Origin: Anisus vortex | Lineage: Eukaryota; Mollusca; Gastropoda; Planorbidae | Direction: 5' to 3' | Length of the DNA: 64,000 nucleotides | NCBI GenBank assembly: GCA_949126835.1 | Contig: OX421503.1 | Location: 827,001 to 891,000, forward strand | In this document: piece after piece, positions 1-13,300 of the stretch | Layout of the letters: each line of letters begins with the position of its first letter | Position numbering within the stretch: the stretch's first letter is position 1 | The notes under the pieces: model-generated | Database searches by the model: none | What the model saw: only the letters and a program-made list of their open reading frames with translations | Told to the model about the DNA's origin: nothing | Translations under genes and position numbers: made by a program

Positions 1-29
1 TGCATTTTTAAAGCTTTCCTATAAAATTT

Positions 30-296
30 AGTAAAGTACCCGTCGGACCGAAATGATCCATAGGTCCAATGAAGCAGCGTTCACCAGTTTCTGTGGCCAC
101 GACATACTAGGGGATTGTGTGAACATCACTATGCACAGTCGCCTTTACTTTACCCCAACTAATGTCAGGTACCTATCAGGTCTGGGTAGATTCAGAGACA
201 CCATCGAGACCCGCGAAAAAAAAACTAGCCTGCACCAGGATTCGAACCCAGGACCTTCGGTATGCCAGCCGAACACACTGCCGCGCGGCCACCGTG
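30..296 (-). mobile_element. S1 SINE, near full length
   Basis: Read on the minus strand it begins with a tRNA-like head that holds an A-box-like stretch and a perfect B box, GGTTCGAATCC. The body follows (acccagctctgat-type segment, then a gccacagaaactggtgaa-type segment) and ends in a GTACTTTAC-type tail. The same layout recurs at least nine times in the window, here called family S1. RNA polymerase III would drive such an element, and mobilisation needs a LINE partner. The head reaches about position 296, where a LINE fragment begins. Confidence 0.8.
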
Positions 297-399
297 CTTC
301 CTCTATAACAGTGGCTATACCGGTGGCGGGTGTGTTATACTCTCACCAATTTGCGTCTACTACATTCGCACATCCCTACATAGCTACAAACAAGGAACT

Positions 400-582
400 G
401 GGCGTTTGTCTGCTTAAATCCCAATCGGTCAACCCTGTCGGGAAGGCTGACCTTATTTCCGACTCTATCGTGGAGAAAAATCTTGACATAATGTTTGTCA
501 CCGAGACATGGCTACGGCCCGGGGACGACCACAAGATTCAAGATTTTACTCCGGCTGATTATATTCCCCAACATTTACACTG
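400..582 (+). mobile_element. LINE fragment, endonuclease N-terminus
   Basis: An open frame ending at 583 encodes a stretch with the hallmark TETWL motif of the AP-endonuclease domain of CR1/L2/Jockey-type LINEs (context LDIMFVTETWL). Only about 60 residues of the start of the domain remain. There is no catalytic core and no reverse transcriptase. The frame runs on from the S1 SINE by chance, so the 176-codon ORF from 53 is a chimera of two repeats and not a gene. Confidence 0.65.
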
Positions 583-825
583 AAGCTTCCTCGTCAAGTT
601 ACTATTCTATTTTTGTTTCATTGTTTACAATACGATAATATATTTATTTACAACTACAACGTCAAGGAAAGGAACTGTTAGAACGCAAATCCTGAGTTTG
701 TGCCCAGGACAATAAGGAGAGTTCGTGTAATACTGAAATAAAAGTAATAATAACCAAAGTCTATTCTAGGACGAACGAGAATTATCAACAACATTTACAC
801 GACTCTGACCACAAAGGGATTGTGG
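583..825. other. AT-rich spacer, nothing recognised
   Basis: No exon, repeat or motif that I can support. It lies upstream of the first visible exon of the left gene and is probably intronic. Confidence 0.4.
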
Positions 826-1024
826 TCGTAACATTATATTCTGTAAAATCATAAATTGTATGTTGCGCTTAGCTTGGTTGGACTGAAACGCTTAAAAATG
901 TAGGGGAATAAATGAATTGTATTTTACATTTTTAAAAGAATGGGGATGTCAATAAAAAAAATTATTGTGTGGGGCCTCCTGTTCCAATGGAACTTGTAGA
1001 AAATGCCTTAATACGCCACTGTGT
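826..1024 (+). mobile_element. Interspersed repeat, probably a hAT-type end
   Basis: This stretch matches 52667-52910 in inverted orientation (shared blocks include tagcttggttggact and ttccaatggaac). One end, read outward, is CAGTGGCGTATTAAGG at 1024, which resembles hAT element termini. There is no coding capacity. The hAT assignment is inference from the end sequence. A hAT transposase relic lies at 48570-49360. Confidence 0.45.
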
Positions 1025-1099
1025 ATGTATACAATAACTTTTTTGCGTCATGTTTTCCTCACTTACAATAACTAATACAGTTATGTTCTCTCATTCCAG

Positions 1100-1305
1100 A
1101 TGGCTTACTTACAGAACCTTTACTGAAGGATTTTGAGTACCATGAGGGCAAAACGAAATGCAGCAAATATCTTCTGCAAGGCGACACAATAGTTGTTCAT
1201 GGCAATGTTACTTTTGTTGATTTAAATTATGTCAAGCTTAATCAGTCAAAAGGAATTTTAAAATTATGGTGGGAAAACAATTCCAGTGACAAAAAAAGGA
1301 AACGA
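1100..1305 (+). CDS. Left gene, first visible exon
   Basis: The acceptor is cattccag|AT and the donor is AAACGA|gtaatt. It enters in phase 1 and leaves in phase 0. It encodes 68 full codons beginning GLLTEPLL, with two cysteine-free strands around NVTF and NQS sequons and a Trp-Trp pair (LKLWWENNSS) before a basic cluster. An ATG at 1100 is not a start, because that frame stops after eight codons. The donor is weaker than the others in this gene. Confidence 0.65.
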
Positions 1306-4300
1306 GTAATTGTGCTTACATTATTTTTTTCTATCGTTACCTATCTCGTACTCTCTCTCTCTCTCTCTCTCTATTAATTATATATATATATGTATGTATG
1401 TATTATTATGTATTAAGCATACATTATGTTTGGCTCGTTTAATAAACGTAATATAGAAAAGAGTATTATGGAAAGAAACCAAAAATCTAAATTAAATTTG
1501 GAATCTATATTAAAATTAAGAAAACGAAACACACAAAATGTAAGAGTTAAGATACCATCAATAACATTTTAACAAGTTAAACGTATAACTAATAATTGCA
1601 AATTCTAAGAAATAACACATTCTTGAAACTAGTGGAAAATTAGCTAAAAAAATTTAAATAATTAAATGCTTACAGTAAATATAAACTTTTTACAAAAGCG
1701 AAGTGTACAGAAAACTGAAGCATACAAAAAATTTATACAAAAAAAATATTCCGCACACAAAGACTCCACGGTACAAAAAGATTCCTCAGTACAAAAAGAC
1801 TCCTCCATACAAAAGACTCCGCTGTACAAAAGGACTCCTCTGTACAAAAAGACTTCTCCGTATAAAAAGACTCCTCGGTAAAAAAAAGACTCTCCTAAAT
1901 CTAGAATTGTTCTTCTTATATAGTCTATAACATGGTAAATTCTAGACACGGACTACTCTAGAACATCACATCCTCACTACTAAAAATAACAACATTTGTG
2001 ATAAGCAACCGATTCGAGAACAAAACAGAACTTACCACAAGACAGAAGAAAAAAAAAATAAACTAAACTTTCTTGGGTGGCACTCAAGCGTGACCATCCA
2101 GTCAGCTTACAACACAATAAACAAGAAAAGAAGATACTGGGAGCAGGGGAAATATCGGTTGGAGAATAAACGAACACTAGTAAACACAGGAAAATAAATA
2201 TGAATTTGGAGTAAGGACATTTTAATGAAATACATCGCTAAATCAAGATTTCTAACACATAAAAATTGAATCTAAACTATGGAGCATTTTGGGCATAGCG
2301 TTCGGCTGGCATACCTAAGGTCATGATTTCGAATCCTGGTGAAGGCTAGGATTTGTTCCTTAGATTAGAGTCTACCCAGCTCTGATGGGTGCCTGAATTT
2401 AGTTAGGTTAAAATAGAGGCGGCTGTGCATTGAACTGGCAACACAATCCTCTAGTAGGGGAGAGTGGGGATGATTGGGCCGAGAAAATGCACATTTTATA
2501 AAAATTAATATATTACAAAAACTAAAAAAGATATCACGAAAAGGTTAGTTTTACATGAAAGTATGTTTATTTAGTTGACAAAAACATCATGATTGCACAG
2601 CAGTAATATGAACATAAAAAAAGTTATTCATGTTTTAGTGAGGTATATCAAAGTGGTGATATATGGTCCACTGGTGGGTATAACTGGGCCATCGGGTGGG
2701 GATAACTGGGCCGTTTGAGTAACATTTTTTAAAAAGGCCAATAATACATTTTAATTACATGAGGTGGAAGAGTGATGATGTAAATTCTATTTTTCTTTGC
2801 CAATTCTAGTGCATTGTAGGAAAGTTGGCTTTCATGGTTGTCTAAAGTCAGATTTATTGTGAAGTCTTTTGAAGGTCGTACATTTTTTATTATGTGTTCT
2901 ATGACTTTAATAAAGTTATCCCCAGTCATCCATCCTGATGGATGAGCAAGACCTAAAGATCCTTCTGGTGCAGCATTCAGCATATGGGCTTTCAGATTCT
3001 TACGTGGAAACAATGGTGGCAAGCTTTGACCAACTGCTGAAATAACACAACACATAGTCACCAGTTCACCCCTTTCTCCTGATGTGATTTGTCCCATCTG
3101 CTTAATACCACATGGACCAACTACTTTTGGTACCTTGTGGACTGGAGTAATACTTTTTTCGTCCAGATTAAATATATGTTCTCCTGTTATCTTTAGTTTT
3201 CTCAAGCAGGGTAAAAATAATTAACACCCCTGTATGTCCACTGAATGCTGTTGCTCTTGAATATGATGTAGCTTCTGGTTGTCGGATACTTAAGCGAGGA
3301 TTTTGTCTCATGAAATTTATCATCCATTCTTTGCCTGCTGTTTTATTCTCGTCCTACTGGGACGGGTGTGAAATTTTGAAAGCAACATCCATCTCATAAG
3401 CTAAGTTTCTCAAGTTTTGAATAGTCAAGCCATAAAACATTTTTGCACAAGTATCGAGATATTCTGCCAAATAGATTCTTCTGCTGGTGAAAATATTTGT
3501 CTATTTTGATAGTTAATTTGTAGTTCAGATCCAGACTTTGACTTTTCTATGTTGTGCAGTAGTGTGCTCCTTGGTATTCTGTACTGTCTGGCTGCCTCCC
3601 TCACCTTCATTCCATTAGCCACTGCCTTTACTACCTTTTTCATTTCCTCTGGCAAGGTTTATAAAACCGAGGCATGATGCAACTAAAATATATAAATATA
3701 TAAAACAGAATGTATAAGGCATACTTAAGGCTATATCAAAATATAAATACAACTTCTCTACATGTCATGACTAAAAAGTCTGTATATGGACTACTATATA
3801 GCCTATATCATATAATAATTAATCTAATAAATAGCCGACAAATATATTAAAAAGGATCATTAGCATTTCTATCATATATTTATATGTTTGGATGCATAAT
3901 TTAGTATGTTTTTTCGATATTTGAAACATTTAGAAAAATTAACATTAAAGTGGCAGCAGTGGGGATAATTGAGCCACTACTGGTCCAATCATCCCCACAG
4001 GGAGCAGTTGTATAGAAAGTGACCTAGATTAAAAGCTTTAAGCTATATTATTATAAAACTAGTTTCAAAACGTCCTATGAAGAATAATGTAACATAAACG
4101 TGTACTTACCAAAGACTAGTATTCAAATTGTGGTACTTAGAATAAAAAGAATGGGTGTGAAAATCTAGTTTTAGCGGCTTGAAAACAAAAACTGCTTGTA
4201 AAAAAGTTAGTTTTCATTAAAAGTGCGGGAAAACAGCACTTGTGTAGAGGAAACAACTTTAGTGAGTTTTTTCATTATGTGCGGAACTGCACTGGATGTC

Positions 4301-7300
4301 TCGTTTAGGCTGTAGAGGGGTGGCCCATATATCCACTATGCCCAATCATCCTCACTCTCCCCTATGCCGTTGCCACAGAAATTGGTGAACTCTGCTTCAC
4401 CAATATCAAGGATCAATTAGGTCCGACCGGATACATTAGTCTGCTTACAATCTAAAAGACCCAGGTTATATGGACACTAAATTTACACGTGTTAAGTTGT
4501 TGGTTTTTCTGGAGCTTTAGTACTGCATACGCACTTCTGTACCCATGAAACTCAAAGCCGACAAAGTGTGTAATCAATAATCCTTCCCCTCGTCACAACA
4601 GTTTGCCAATAAGGTGTCCGGGTGAGCAGTGGTAATCGACACAAAATCGCTAGTAGAGCAGCTCGCCAGGTTCGTACCGTCCCGAGTGGTATTGCACATC
4701 CCACTGCACCATCGACCAAAGCCGTACCATCCATTATTACAGGAAAATGAGGCAGGCCCTCCACGACTCAAGGGGTGAAGCAAATGTACGCTCGGAAAAG
4801 GGGACATGAACAGAACAAACCCAATATGCGACCGTTCTATAGGCGTGCCAGCATAGGGACAAAGTATCACTCATACCTTGGCTGCACCAGTTGCATGGCC
4901 CGGACTCAAAGTCCAGGGCCTCAAAGTTTAGCCAAGAATGTAAACCGCCAATAAGTTCTTTTTAAGAATATACCGACCGGAGAACGCACGGGGACAGCCC
5001 CTGATGTGTTTACGATGTTTATTGCACTGCCGATAGGCCCTGAGCTTCGGTTGGGAGGAAGCAAATAGTGCAGCAATCCGTACTAAACCCGCCCTGGTGC
5101 CTGGACTACATTATCTATAGAAAGGGATTTGTGCTACCGGTCGACGTTACAGGTAAGTATACGAGCAAACCGCCATGCTAGTGACCCGAGTGGAATTCAG
5201 CAGGTGGGGACAAGTAGAATAGTGTATGTGCCTGCGGAGACCATACCCAAGTTTACAATTTCCTCGCCGGGGTAATTCGTAGGCCCTACTGATAAATAAG
5301 TGATAATGCAACATTTAAAAAAAAAGTGATATAATTATTCTTTTATTCAATATAAATTAATAATTTGTTTTTGTCATAACATTTCAGCAGGAAGAGCTCT
5401 ATTTTCACGAATGTGATCAACCTGACAATGAAAATTCTAGTTTTCAGTGTACAAGCTATGACAATCTTATGAAAACTGTCTACACAGAAACAGTGACAAA
5501 CTATTTTAGTGAAGCTTTTTTGCAATTGGAGGTCATCTATAATGGTACCCACCACAACAGTAACTGTATTAAGCTACCAAAAGTCTATAGTAAGTGTTTG
5601 TAGTGCTAATTCGAAATATATTGTACTGTATACATTTTTTTATTAGAGTATTTAACTAACGTGTATAATTTATTTTATATTTAAAACTAAAAACTGTAAA
5701 AATTAATTTTTGCTGCTCTTTTTCCCATACTTTTGATTGGAATCTTTTAAAAACTAAAATAGCTTACAAGATTAATAAACATTCTGGATCATTCATTGTT
5801 GAAAAAATGTATCCTCTTGGCAAATCTAGCTGATTTTATATATGCCCATTTCTACATATTATTCCTCTTGTTGTAGTGTTAGTCTATTGCCTGTAAATCT
5901 TTTTTTATCCTAGTTTTTGTTGCGTCTTTGTGATATTCTAAATCAGGATTCTCTGAAAGATCCATCCTCACTTCAGCAGCTTGGGAAATATTGATAATTA
6001 AGTCTTTGACAAACTGCAGACGTTTTTTGTTTTTAATTGTTATCGCTCCTTTATAATTAAAAAAACTGACATTTTTAAAGAGTTTCTCTATTTGTTTACT
6101 GACTATTTCAATTTATTTTGAATAATTTTCACTACTAGTACTTAAACAATCTTATTGAGAAATCAATATTGTACAGCTGTGACGTTAGTCCTATTTTTTT
6201 TACTTAACTAAGCTTGAGGCAGATAGTGGTTGCGAAAGTATTTGTGCACGTCTGCAATGAACTTTATTGAATCTTTGGAGGATATATTGTTTCTAAGTAA
6301 ACTATAGTAATTGACTCTGATAAAACATAAAGCAACATAACAATAAATAAACTTAGGTAGTTTTTTTTAGTGTAAAGCAAACGATATATGGCCCATGACA
6401 CATTTGTTAGATACAGTATAAATACATATTGTGTAATTAAAACCTTTCAACTGCGTAAATACTACATAATAATATTTCATATAATGGAAATAATTTTTTT
6501 ATTTTATAAATTTAATAATTATCTTTCTTTATTGTTTAATTGTAGATTTGACTGACATACAAATGACAATAAATAAAAAAAAGGTTGATCTAGATGATTC
6601 ACCAATCAACATCAAAGGCTCCGAAATTGAGCTTTGTTGTTCAGATGCCCCATCGCCTTGCAATGCAGAGATTACTCCACCAAATTCAAATCCTATCAGA
6701 AATATATCATCATTATGTGTGACCTATACCCACGCATCATATACAAGTGGAAACTTTACGTTTGCAATTCAAGTTTGTGGGTCATATATGCAAAACGTTA
6801 CAAAGACGATTATTTTTAATGTTAATGTTGAATGTAAGTTCTTTTTTTTTAATAATATTACGCATTTTTATTAAAATGTATTTACCATATTAGACTAAAC
6901 GCAATTTAAGTATATACTAAATTAGCCATTGTAACTTTGTATCCTAGACGAAAGTTGTGTATATTAAAAGACAATAGCTTTAACCGAATAATAGCTACTA
7001 TCAGACTGTAAAGAAAACTCTAAATGGTGAGATTTATATCAATTTGAATATTTAAAAAAATCAAATTTTAATTTGTAAAACAATGATTCAAATAAAACAA
7101 ATCAAATTTATTCATGCGTGACATGACTAAACTAGATCTATATTTCGGAGAAAGTTTCCAATGTAATGAATGACATTACCGTGAAATAAAGTAACTTTGT
7201 ACACCTTTTTTCATACTTAATAATGTTTTCACAAAATCTGTAATTATTTTGATGATGTTAATAGCTACAACTAAGGGGGAAAACAGAAGTAAAATACAAT

Positions 7301-10300
7301 TATTTTGGAGATATAAGGTTTATTTTAGTATGTTGTGGGTTGGTCAAAGTTACCCTGTCATTGGGTTACTTTGGACCAAAAATATTAATTCAATTAAAAT
7401 AAAATGTTGACCATAAATATCTAAAATTATATTATAATCCATAAAACATTAAATAATAAACTAAATGGCAAACTGAATTTGAAACATTACAATTTAAAAT
7501 GAATATTTTCCTAACTTTGGCCATCCCCCTTTTTTCATTCTTAGGATCAATGAAAACTTAAAACTTCACATAAAGTCTTAACCATTCCATTTATTAATAA
7601 AAAATGTAAATATTGATATATTTACTATATTGGATAAATGTGTAGATAGGCCTACCTTATTTTGACGTATACAAATCTGGCATGCAAATGGTGGTCATCT
7701 TGAAACGATTCGCATTTCGCAAATAATGGAGCAGTGTAACAACAAATGATCATGAAATATTTCTTTCCATTAAAGTTTCAAATTAAAAAGTTTGGTCTAG
7801 TTGAAAGAATTACAAAATATTTATAAAAAAAACAAAACAAAAACTTTTTTCTTTTTGTTAAAAAGTTACCCCGATGGTCCAAAGTTACCCCGAGGGTCCA
7901 AAGTTACCCCGAGGGTCCAAAGTTACCCCAATTTGACGGTATATTGATCGTAAGTAGTCAATGAAAGAAACTCGCGGTAATTAGGTCGGTATATCTTTAT
8001 TATAGAAATTACTACTATATATAATCATAAACATAATAGTAAGAAGAAAGAATTTTAGATAGATCTAGATTTTAAAATGATTTTAGCAAAATTAAAAGTA
8101 CTAAAGGCATACAGTCGAGACCTCCGACATTTGAGTTTTATAGGCATGCAAAAAGTGTTTGAATCGAGGAAGACCATCGAGCTGTCATCAGGTTTTCTGA
8201 TATAGGATCCGGAGGTGAATGATGAATCCAACCTATGCCTTAATTGTTTATCACACTACCGGCGTTGATGTAATGCTAAGTCACCCAGGGAGGCCGAGCT
8301 GCTTTCCCTGGATTTGCAAAGTTGTCGCTTTTGAAGTGCATCGCTCTGCCTTTTCTGTTAGTAAGCCACTGCTGCGCCGCGAAAATCAGTTAATGGCCAG
8401 GCTCTCCAAACGGTTGGTACAGTATATGGGAAGGCTTTCATGGTGTCTTTGAACCTTTTTTTTTGTATCACAAAGGGAGCGCTTTTCTTTTGGCTATTTA
8501 TGGTAGGATCTCGTCTTTAGCAGCCGTTCATCAGGCATGCGCAAAAGGTGACCATTGAGTCTCACCTATCAGGATGTACATACTGGGACATGCCAGCTTG
8601 TGTCAGCACGACTCTGTTCAGGAACTTTATCTTGTCATTTAATTTTTGTCAGCTTTCTAATGTAGCTCAGATGAAAAAGGTTAAGTATTTTGCCATGTTG
8701 GCTCTAAAATTTAAACAGTCCCAACCTCACATTCACATGCGTACAGGAGAGTCAGGTTAATGCCCTCCGAGTAGGCCTATACGGTAAATTTGGTAGTCAC
8801 CTTAATGCTCCTCCAATTTCAGATGTTTAACCTGAGTCTTCGAAATGATTCACTGGCTCTGTCGATTTTGGTGTTTATTTCCTCTATATAGGATACTTGT
8901 CAGAGGTTCCTGCAAAGTGTGTGAACCTGTTGACGTTGTTGAGATTCTGGCTCGTTGACAGTAATGGCTGGATCAGTATAGTCACAACGGATTTTTAATA
9001 TTTCTTTGTCCACGACGGAACGATGTAAAGGGTTTGACTAAGCGGGTGGAGCTCACATTAGTCAAAGTAGAGACGTAGAGTCACAGCCAGAGAAACGCTG
9101 ATGCAAATCGAGGGTCGATTTTATTGAGTAAACTTTGGGCCTATATTTTGAAAACAATGTGAACACCAACACTTGAAATGTGATTAGATCGAAGTTAACA
9201 ACATAATTATATATTCACGACGATAATATTCAATTAACCAGTGAGATTGTAATTACGAACAAGCATATAATATGGAAGCATAAATAAAAAACAATCGGTT
9301 AATAAGATATTTATAAAACTATTAGAAAACCTATTGTAGTCACTTTGAGAGAGAATGAGAAAGAAATAGAGAGAGAGGGAGAGAGAGAGAGAGAGAGAGA
9401 ATTCATATTTTTAAATTACCTAAAATACCTTTAATAATAAATTGTAATTTTATCTTATCTCTTTTAATGTTAAACAAACCTTTTCTATAACAGAATTGTA
9501 TCTTAGCATTTGGAATGTCGTATTTATAATTATAGTTTTAAGAACGTATGCATAATTATTATTAAAAATCGAATAAACATTTTTTCTTATGTCTAATTTT
9601 AGATTATGCTGATATACAAATGACGATAAATGGCGAAAAGCTTCAGCTAGATAATTCACCAATCGTCCTCAACAGTATCCAAATTACTCTTTGCTGTACA
9701 GAAGTTCCATCGCCTTGTATTGCAGTTCTTAAGCCACCAAATTCACCTGCGATTACGAATAAAACATGTGTTACCTATACCCATGTATCTAAAACTAGGG
9801 GAAACTTTACGTTTGGATATCAAAACAATAATATTAGTAAAAACTATACCAAGGAAATTACTTTTAATGTGAATGAAGGTAAGTAAGAAGGATGTACGCA
9901 AAGGAGACGCAAAAACTGGGTTTTCCTTCTGATCCTAGACACGTGTCTCTGCATTATTATTATTAACGGTACTACCAAAGACATATTCTTTTGATTTGTG
10001 CTACGCGAAACATTTTCAGATAGATCAATACACTATTATACAAGTCTAGGTAAAACACAAATCATATTGTATTTCCAGGAATCAATCCGTCGAATGCTCT
10101 GCAAACACTAGACGAGTCTAATTAAGATTTGACTTTCTCTACAATAAATAGACATATAAAACTACGCACATTTGGCTATTCCGGCCTGTGACTTCGTGGG
10201 AGGCTTTGGGGGAGGAACCGGCTGAAAATCGGATTTCTAGAACTCAAAATCGGTTTATCGGTTTTGAAAAAACACATTAAAAAAAACACGACATTAGCAT

Positions 10301-13300
10301 CCCTATTCAAATAACATTCAATTTGCCATTGAGTACTAAATTACTAACAAGAATATAGTACGGATAAAAATAGGTATTACTATATAATACACATTTTAAA
10401 GACATAGAAAAATAAAAACATATTGTAGTCATTTAGAGAACGAGACGAAGAGAGAGAGAAAGAGAGAGAGAGAGAAATACCAACTTTTATATACCTTAAT
10501 AAAAAATAATAATTCAATTTGATGTTATCGATCTTGTCGACCAAACAATTTCAGTTTCAAACTTGTTATATTGTCATTTGGAATGTCGTAACAATTATTA
10601 TATTTTTTAATTAAAGCATGCATACATATTCAAATTTTTATCTATCGGCTTTTATGTCTCACAGATAACAAGAAAGAGGATGGACCTAATTTTGCTATAG
10701 CATTAGGATTAGGACTAGGACTAGGATTACCAGGAGCAGGAGCAATTATAGCATTAGTATATTATGTGTGGAAAAGAATACAGCTATATTTAAATGGTAA
10801 GGGCCAATAATATTTTTCATGTATGTCTGTGTGTGTGTGTATATAGAAGTACGACTACAAAAAAAAATTCTATGGTGAACTTGTCGTAGGAAAATGATAT
10901 CGAGGAGGGCAGGGTATAATTTAACTGTATAACGTACAATTAATATATAATGATCTTTACAGTGTGTACAAGTATATTTTATGATTTTGTTCAATAGGGC
11001 ATTTGCAAACACATGACTAAAAATATGACTTTAAATTTGCATACATTAGCTTGATACATCTTTGTACTATTTCATTCCTATTTCTGTAGGCTTAAAACGC
11101 TTCAATTCTATTGACAAACTTTTTTGTTTTTGTCAATAGTACTATACAACCTTCGACTGTGCAAAAACATTTATTCAAGGCTTAAACATATAATTCTATC
11201 TATGGCTAGCTAAGGTATCTTATTACTCCATTGGCTCACTACTTAGGACTGAGATAGTTTATGTCTCTAGACAAAACAGACTAGTATTAATAATCAAACA
11301 ATGAGAACACACATAATAATTAGTATTTTCTGTTTGGATTGCATGAAACAATTTAATTTGTATCATTATATCTAAGTAATTTATTCTTGTGTGTGTTTGA
11401 GTGTTTTACTTTTGTAAGTTAGACTATCTTTCCATCAACAAATTAATCACAGTTCAGATATTAATATTAACATTCTACTTTTGTTTATTTCATTTCCATT
11501 TCATGAGCTAAGATGGATAATGTCTGGATTCCTATTTTTATTTACAGATTTAAAATTATATTATAGGCCTATAGTTGTTCAACTTTATGATATATTTATA
11601 TGATACAGTGATGTAACGCAAATGACTTTAGTGGGCATTTCACGCTTATGATTAGTAAAGCTATTATTTTCTTTTATTTCCATAAAATTCAGACTTTTTA
11701 TGCTTCAACTTTGCTCATTTTTACTCAACAGCTAAAAAAAACGATGCACCACCTGTAAAATATCAACCTAATAATCCTGAGTACGTAGTTTTTGTTTTAA
11801 GTTTTAGTAAGAATTAATTTTATAAAATATCGTATAAATATTATTTAAGACATATCCATAAAGAGATCATTCTATTACAAGTAGAATACGATTCCAGCGG
11901 ACACACGAAGTCGTATCGGTGGAGAGAAAAACGTTTTTTTTTCACGTTTTTCCTTGTCGATACGACGTGATGTGCCTGCATTATTTACAATATCCATAGC
12001 GAAATTTGTTTTACTCGTTAGCTTAAAAAGATCAATGCTATAAAGTGACAATGGTAAAAATCGGCTTATTATACATTTTCAAATTATTTACTTTTTTGTT
12101 TTTTTTAATTTAGCCAACAAATATCGGGTACACCCGGACATGGTGAGCACAGTACCGAGAGTATCAATAATGCCAAGAAAGCCAATGCTGGCAAAAGTAC
12201 CAACAGTGACAAGAGGGACAAGCGTACCAAGAGTGTCGAGATTGGCGAGATTGACGACATTGACGAGAGTGACAAGAGTGTCAAGAGAATCAAGAGTGCA
12301 AATACTGCCAAAAGTACCAACAGTATCAAGAGTGGCGAGATTGACGAAATTGACGAGAGTGTCAAGAGTGTCAAGAGTACCAAGGATGCCCTGAGGTATG
12401 AATCAATATCATTTCAATATCAACACACACATATTATATTATTATATTATTATAGGTCCTATTCCAATTCTGATAAAAACAAATTAGAATTCTCTGGGAC
12501 TATTGATTAGTTTGCTCTTTCCCTTTCTTTTTCAAGTCGGTTTTGACGGTTCTCTGAGTTTTCAAACTTTGTCTTGGACTTTTGCCTTTTTTTTTTCAAG
12601 TCTTTTATCTGTTTGTTCAAAAGGTTCATGTAATCGCATTTACATACCATTTCATTATAATTATATGTAGCGTTATTTTTACTTTGTAAGTGAAAATACC
12701 TATACTATTTCACACTTAAATACAACATAGTATTTTGTAAATAAAAACTAAAATAATTGCCGGCACCGATATAAATTACAACTTACAAAAAACTAACAAC
12801 AATATTTTATGAACTTATTTTTACAAAGGCATGGGCGATAGAAACTCTTTACCTAATCGTGTGCACCATCTCTGCAATTAATACGCACCTGAACTGGTGT
12901 TATATATATATATATATATATTTACCCTGGGTGACCCTTGTCCGTTTGGCATAAGCGAGCACGGGGGAGTTTTCAGACCACGTGGTGTGTAGTTAGAGAG
13001 TAGAGAGTAGAGTGTATTGAGAGATTGGTTAGGCTGTGTTTTAATACTTCATGTGTTTTTCTTAAATCCTGTTTTATTGACTCGTGTTGAGCATCGCTGT
13101 ATTGTGTTATGTTGAATTAAAAGATATGTTAATTATTCCTGCTGACGTCGTTTCTAAATTGCTTGGATGAAAGTTTGGACCAGAGTTAAGGATTCTTCAA
13201 GGGTACCAAGAAGTCATTGTGATAAACTGACCACCCTAGACAGCGAGACGTAACAAATTCGTGTAAATCTAAATAAAACAGATCACGGTGGACAAGCGGC

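Larger units (their letters stand above)
2278..4430 (+). mobile_element. S1 SINE split by a pogo-like transposon
   Basis: SINE parts are 2278-2456 (head tagcgttcggctggcata, B box tttcgaatcctgg, body to cctctagta) and 4363-4430 (tatgccgttgccacagaa to gtccgaccgg). Joined at a single TA they reproduce the S1 body continuously (..tagTAtgccgt..). The inserted element is therefore younger than this SINE. Confidence 0.9.

Noticed and set aside
53..583. 176-codon ORF as a gene
   Set aside because: It fuses an antisense SINE to a LINE endonuclease fragment.
1100..1126. ATG at 1100 as translation start of the left gene
   Set aside because: It follows an acceptor AG directly, and its frame stops after eight codons. 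The other frame is the one continued by downstream exons.
10700..10740. TTAGGA/CTAGGA hexamers as interstitial telomeric repeat
   Set aside because: They encode the GLGLGLGL run of the membrane helix in a frame-consistent exon. Only about five imperfect units occur.
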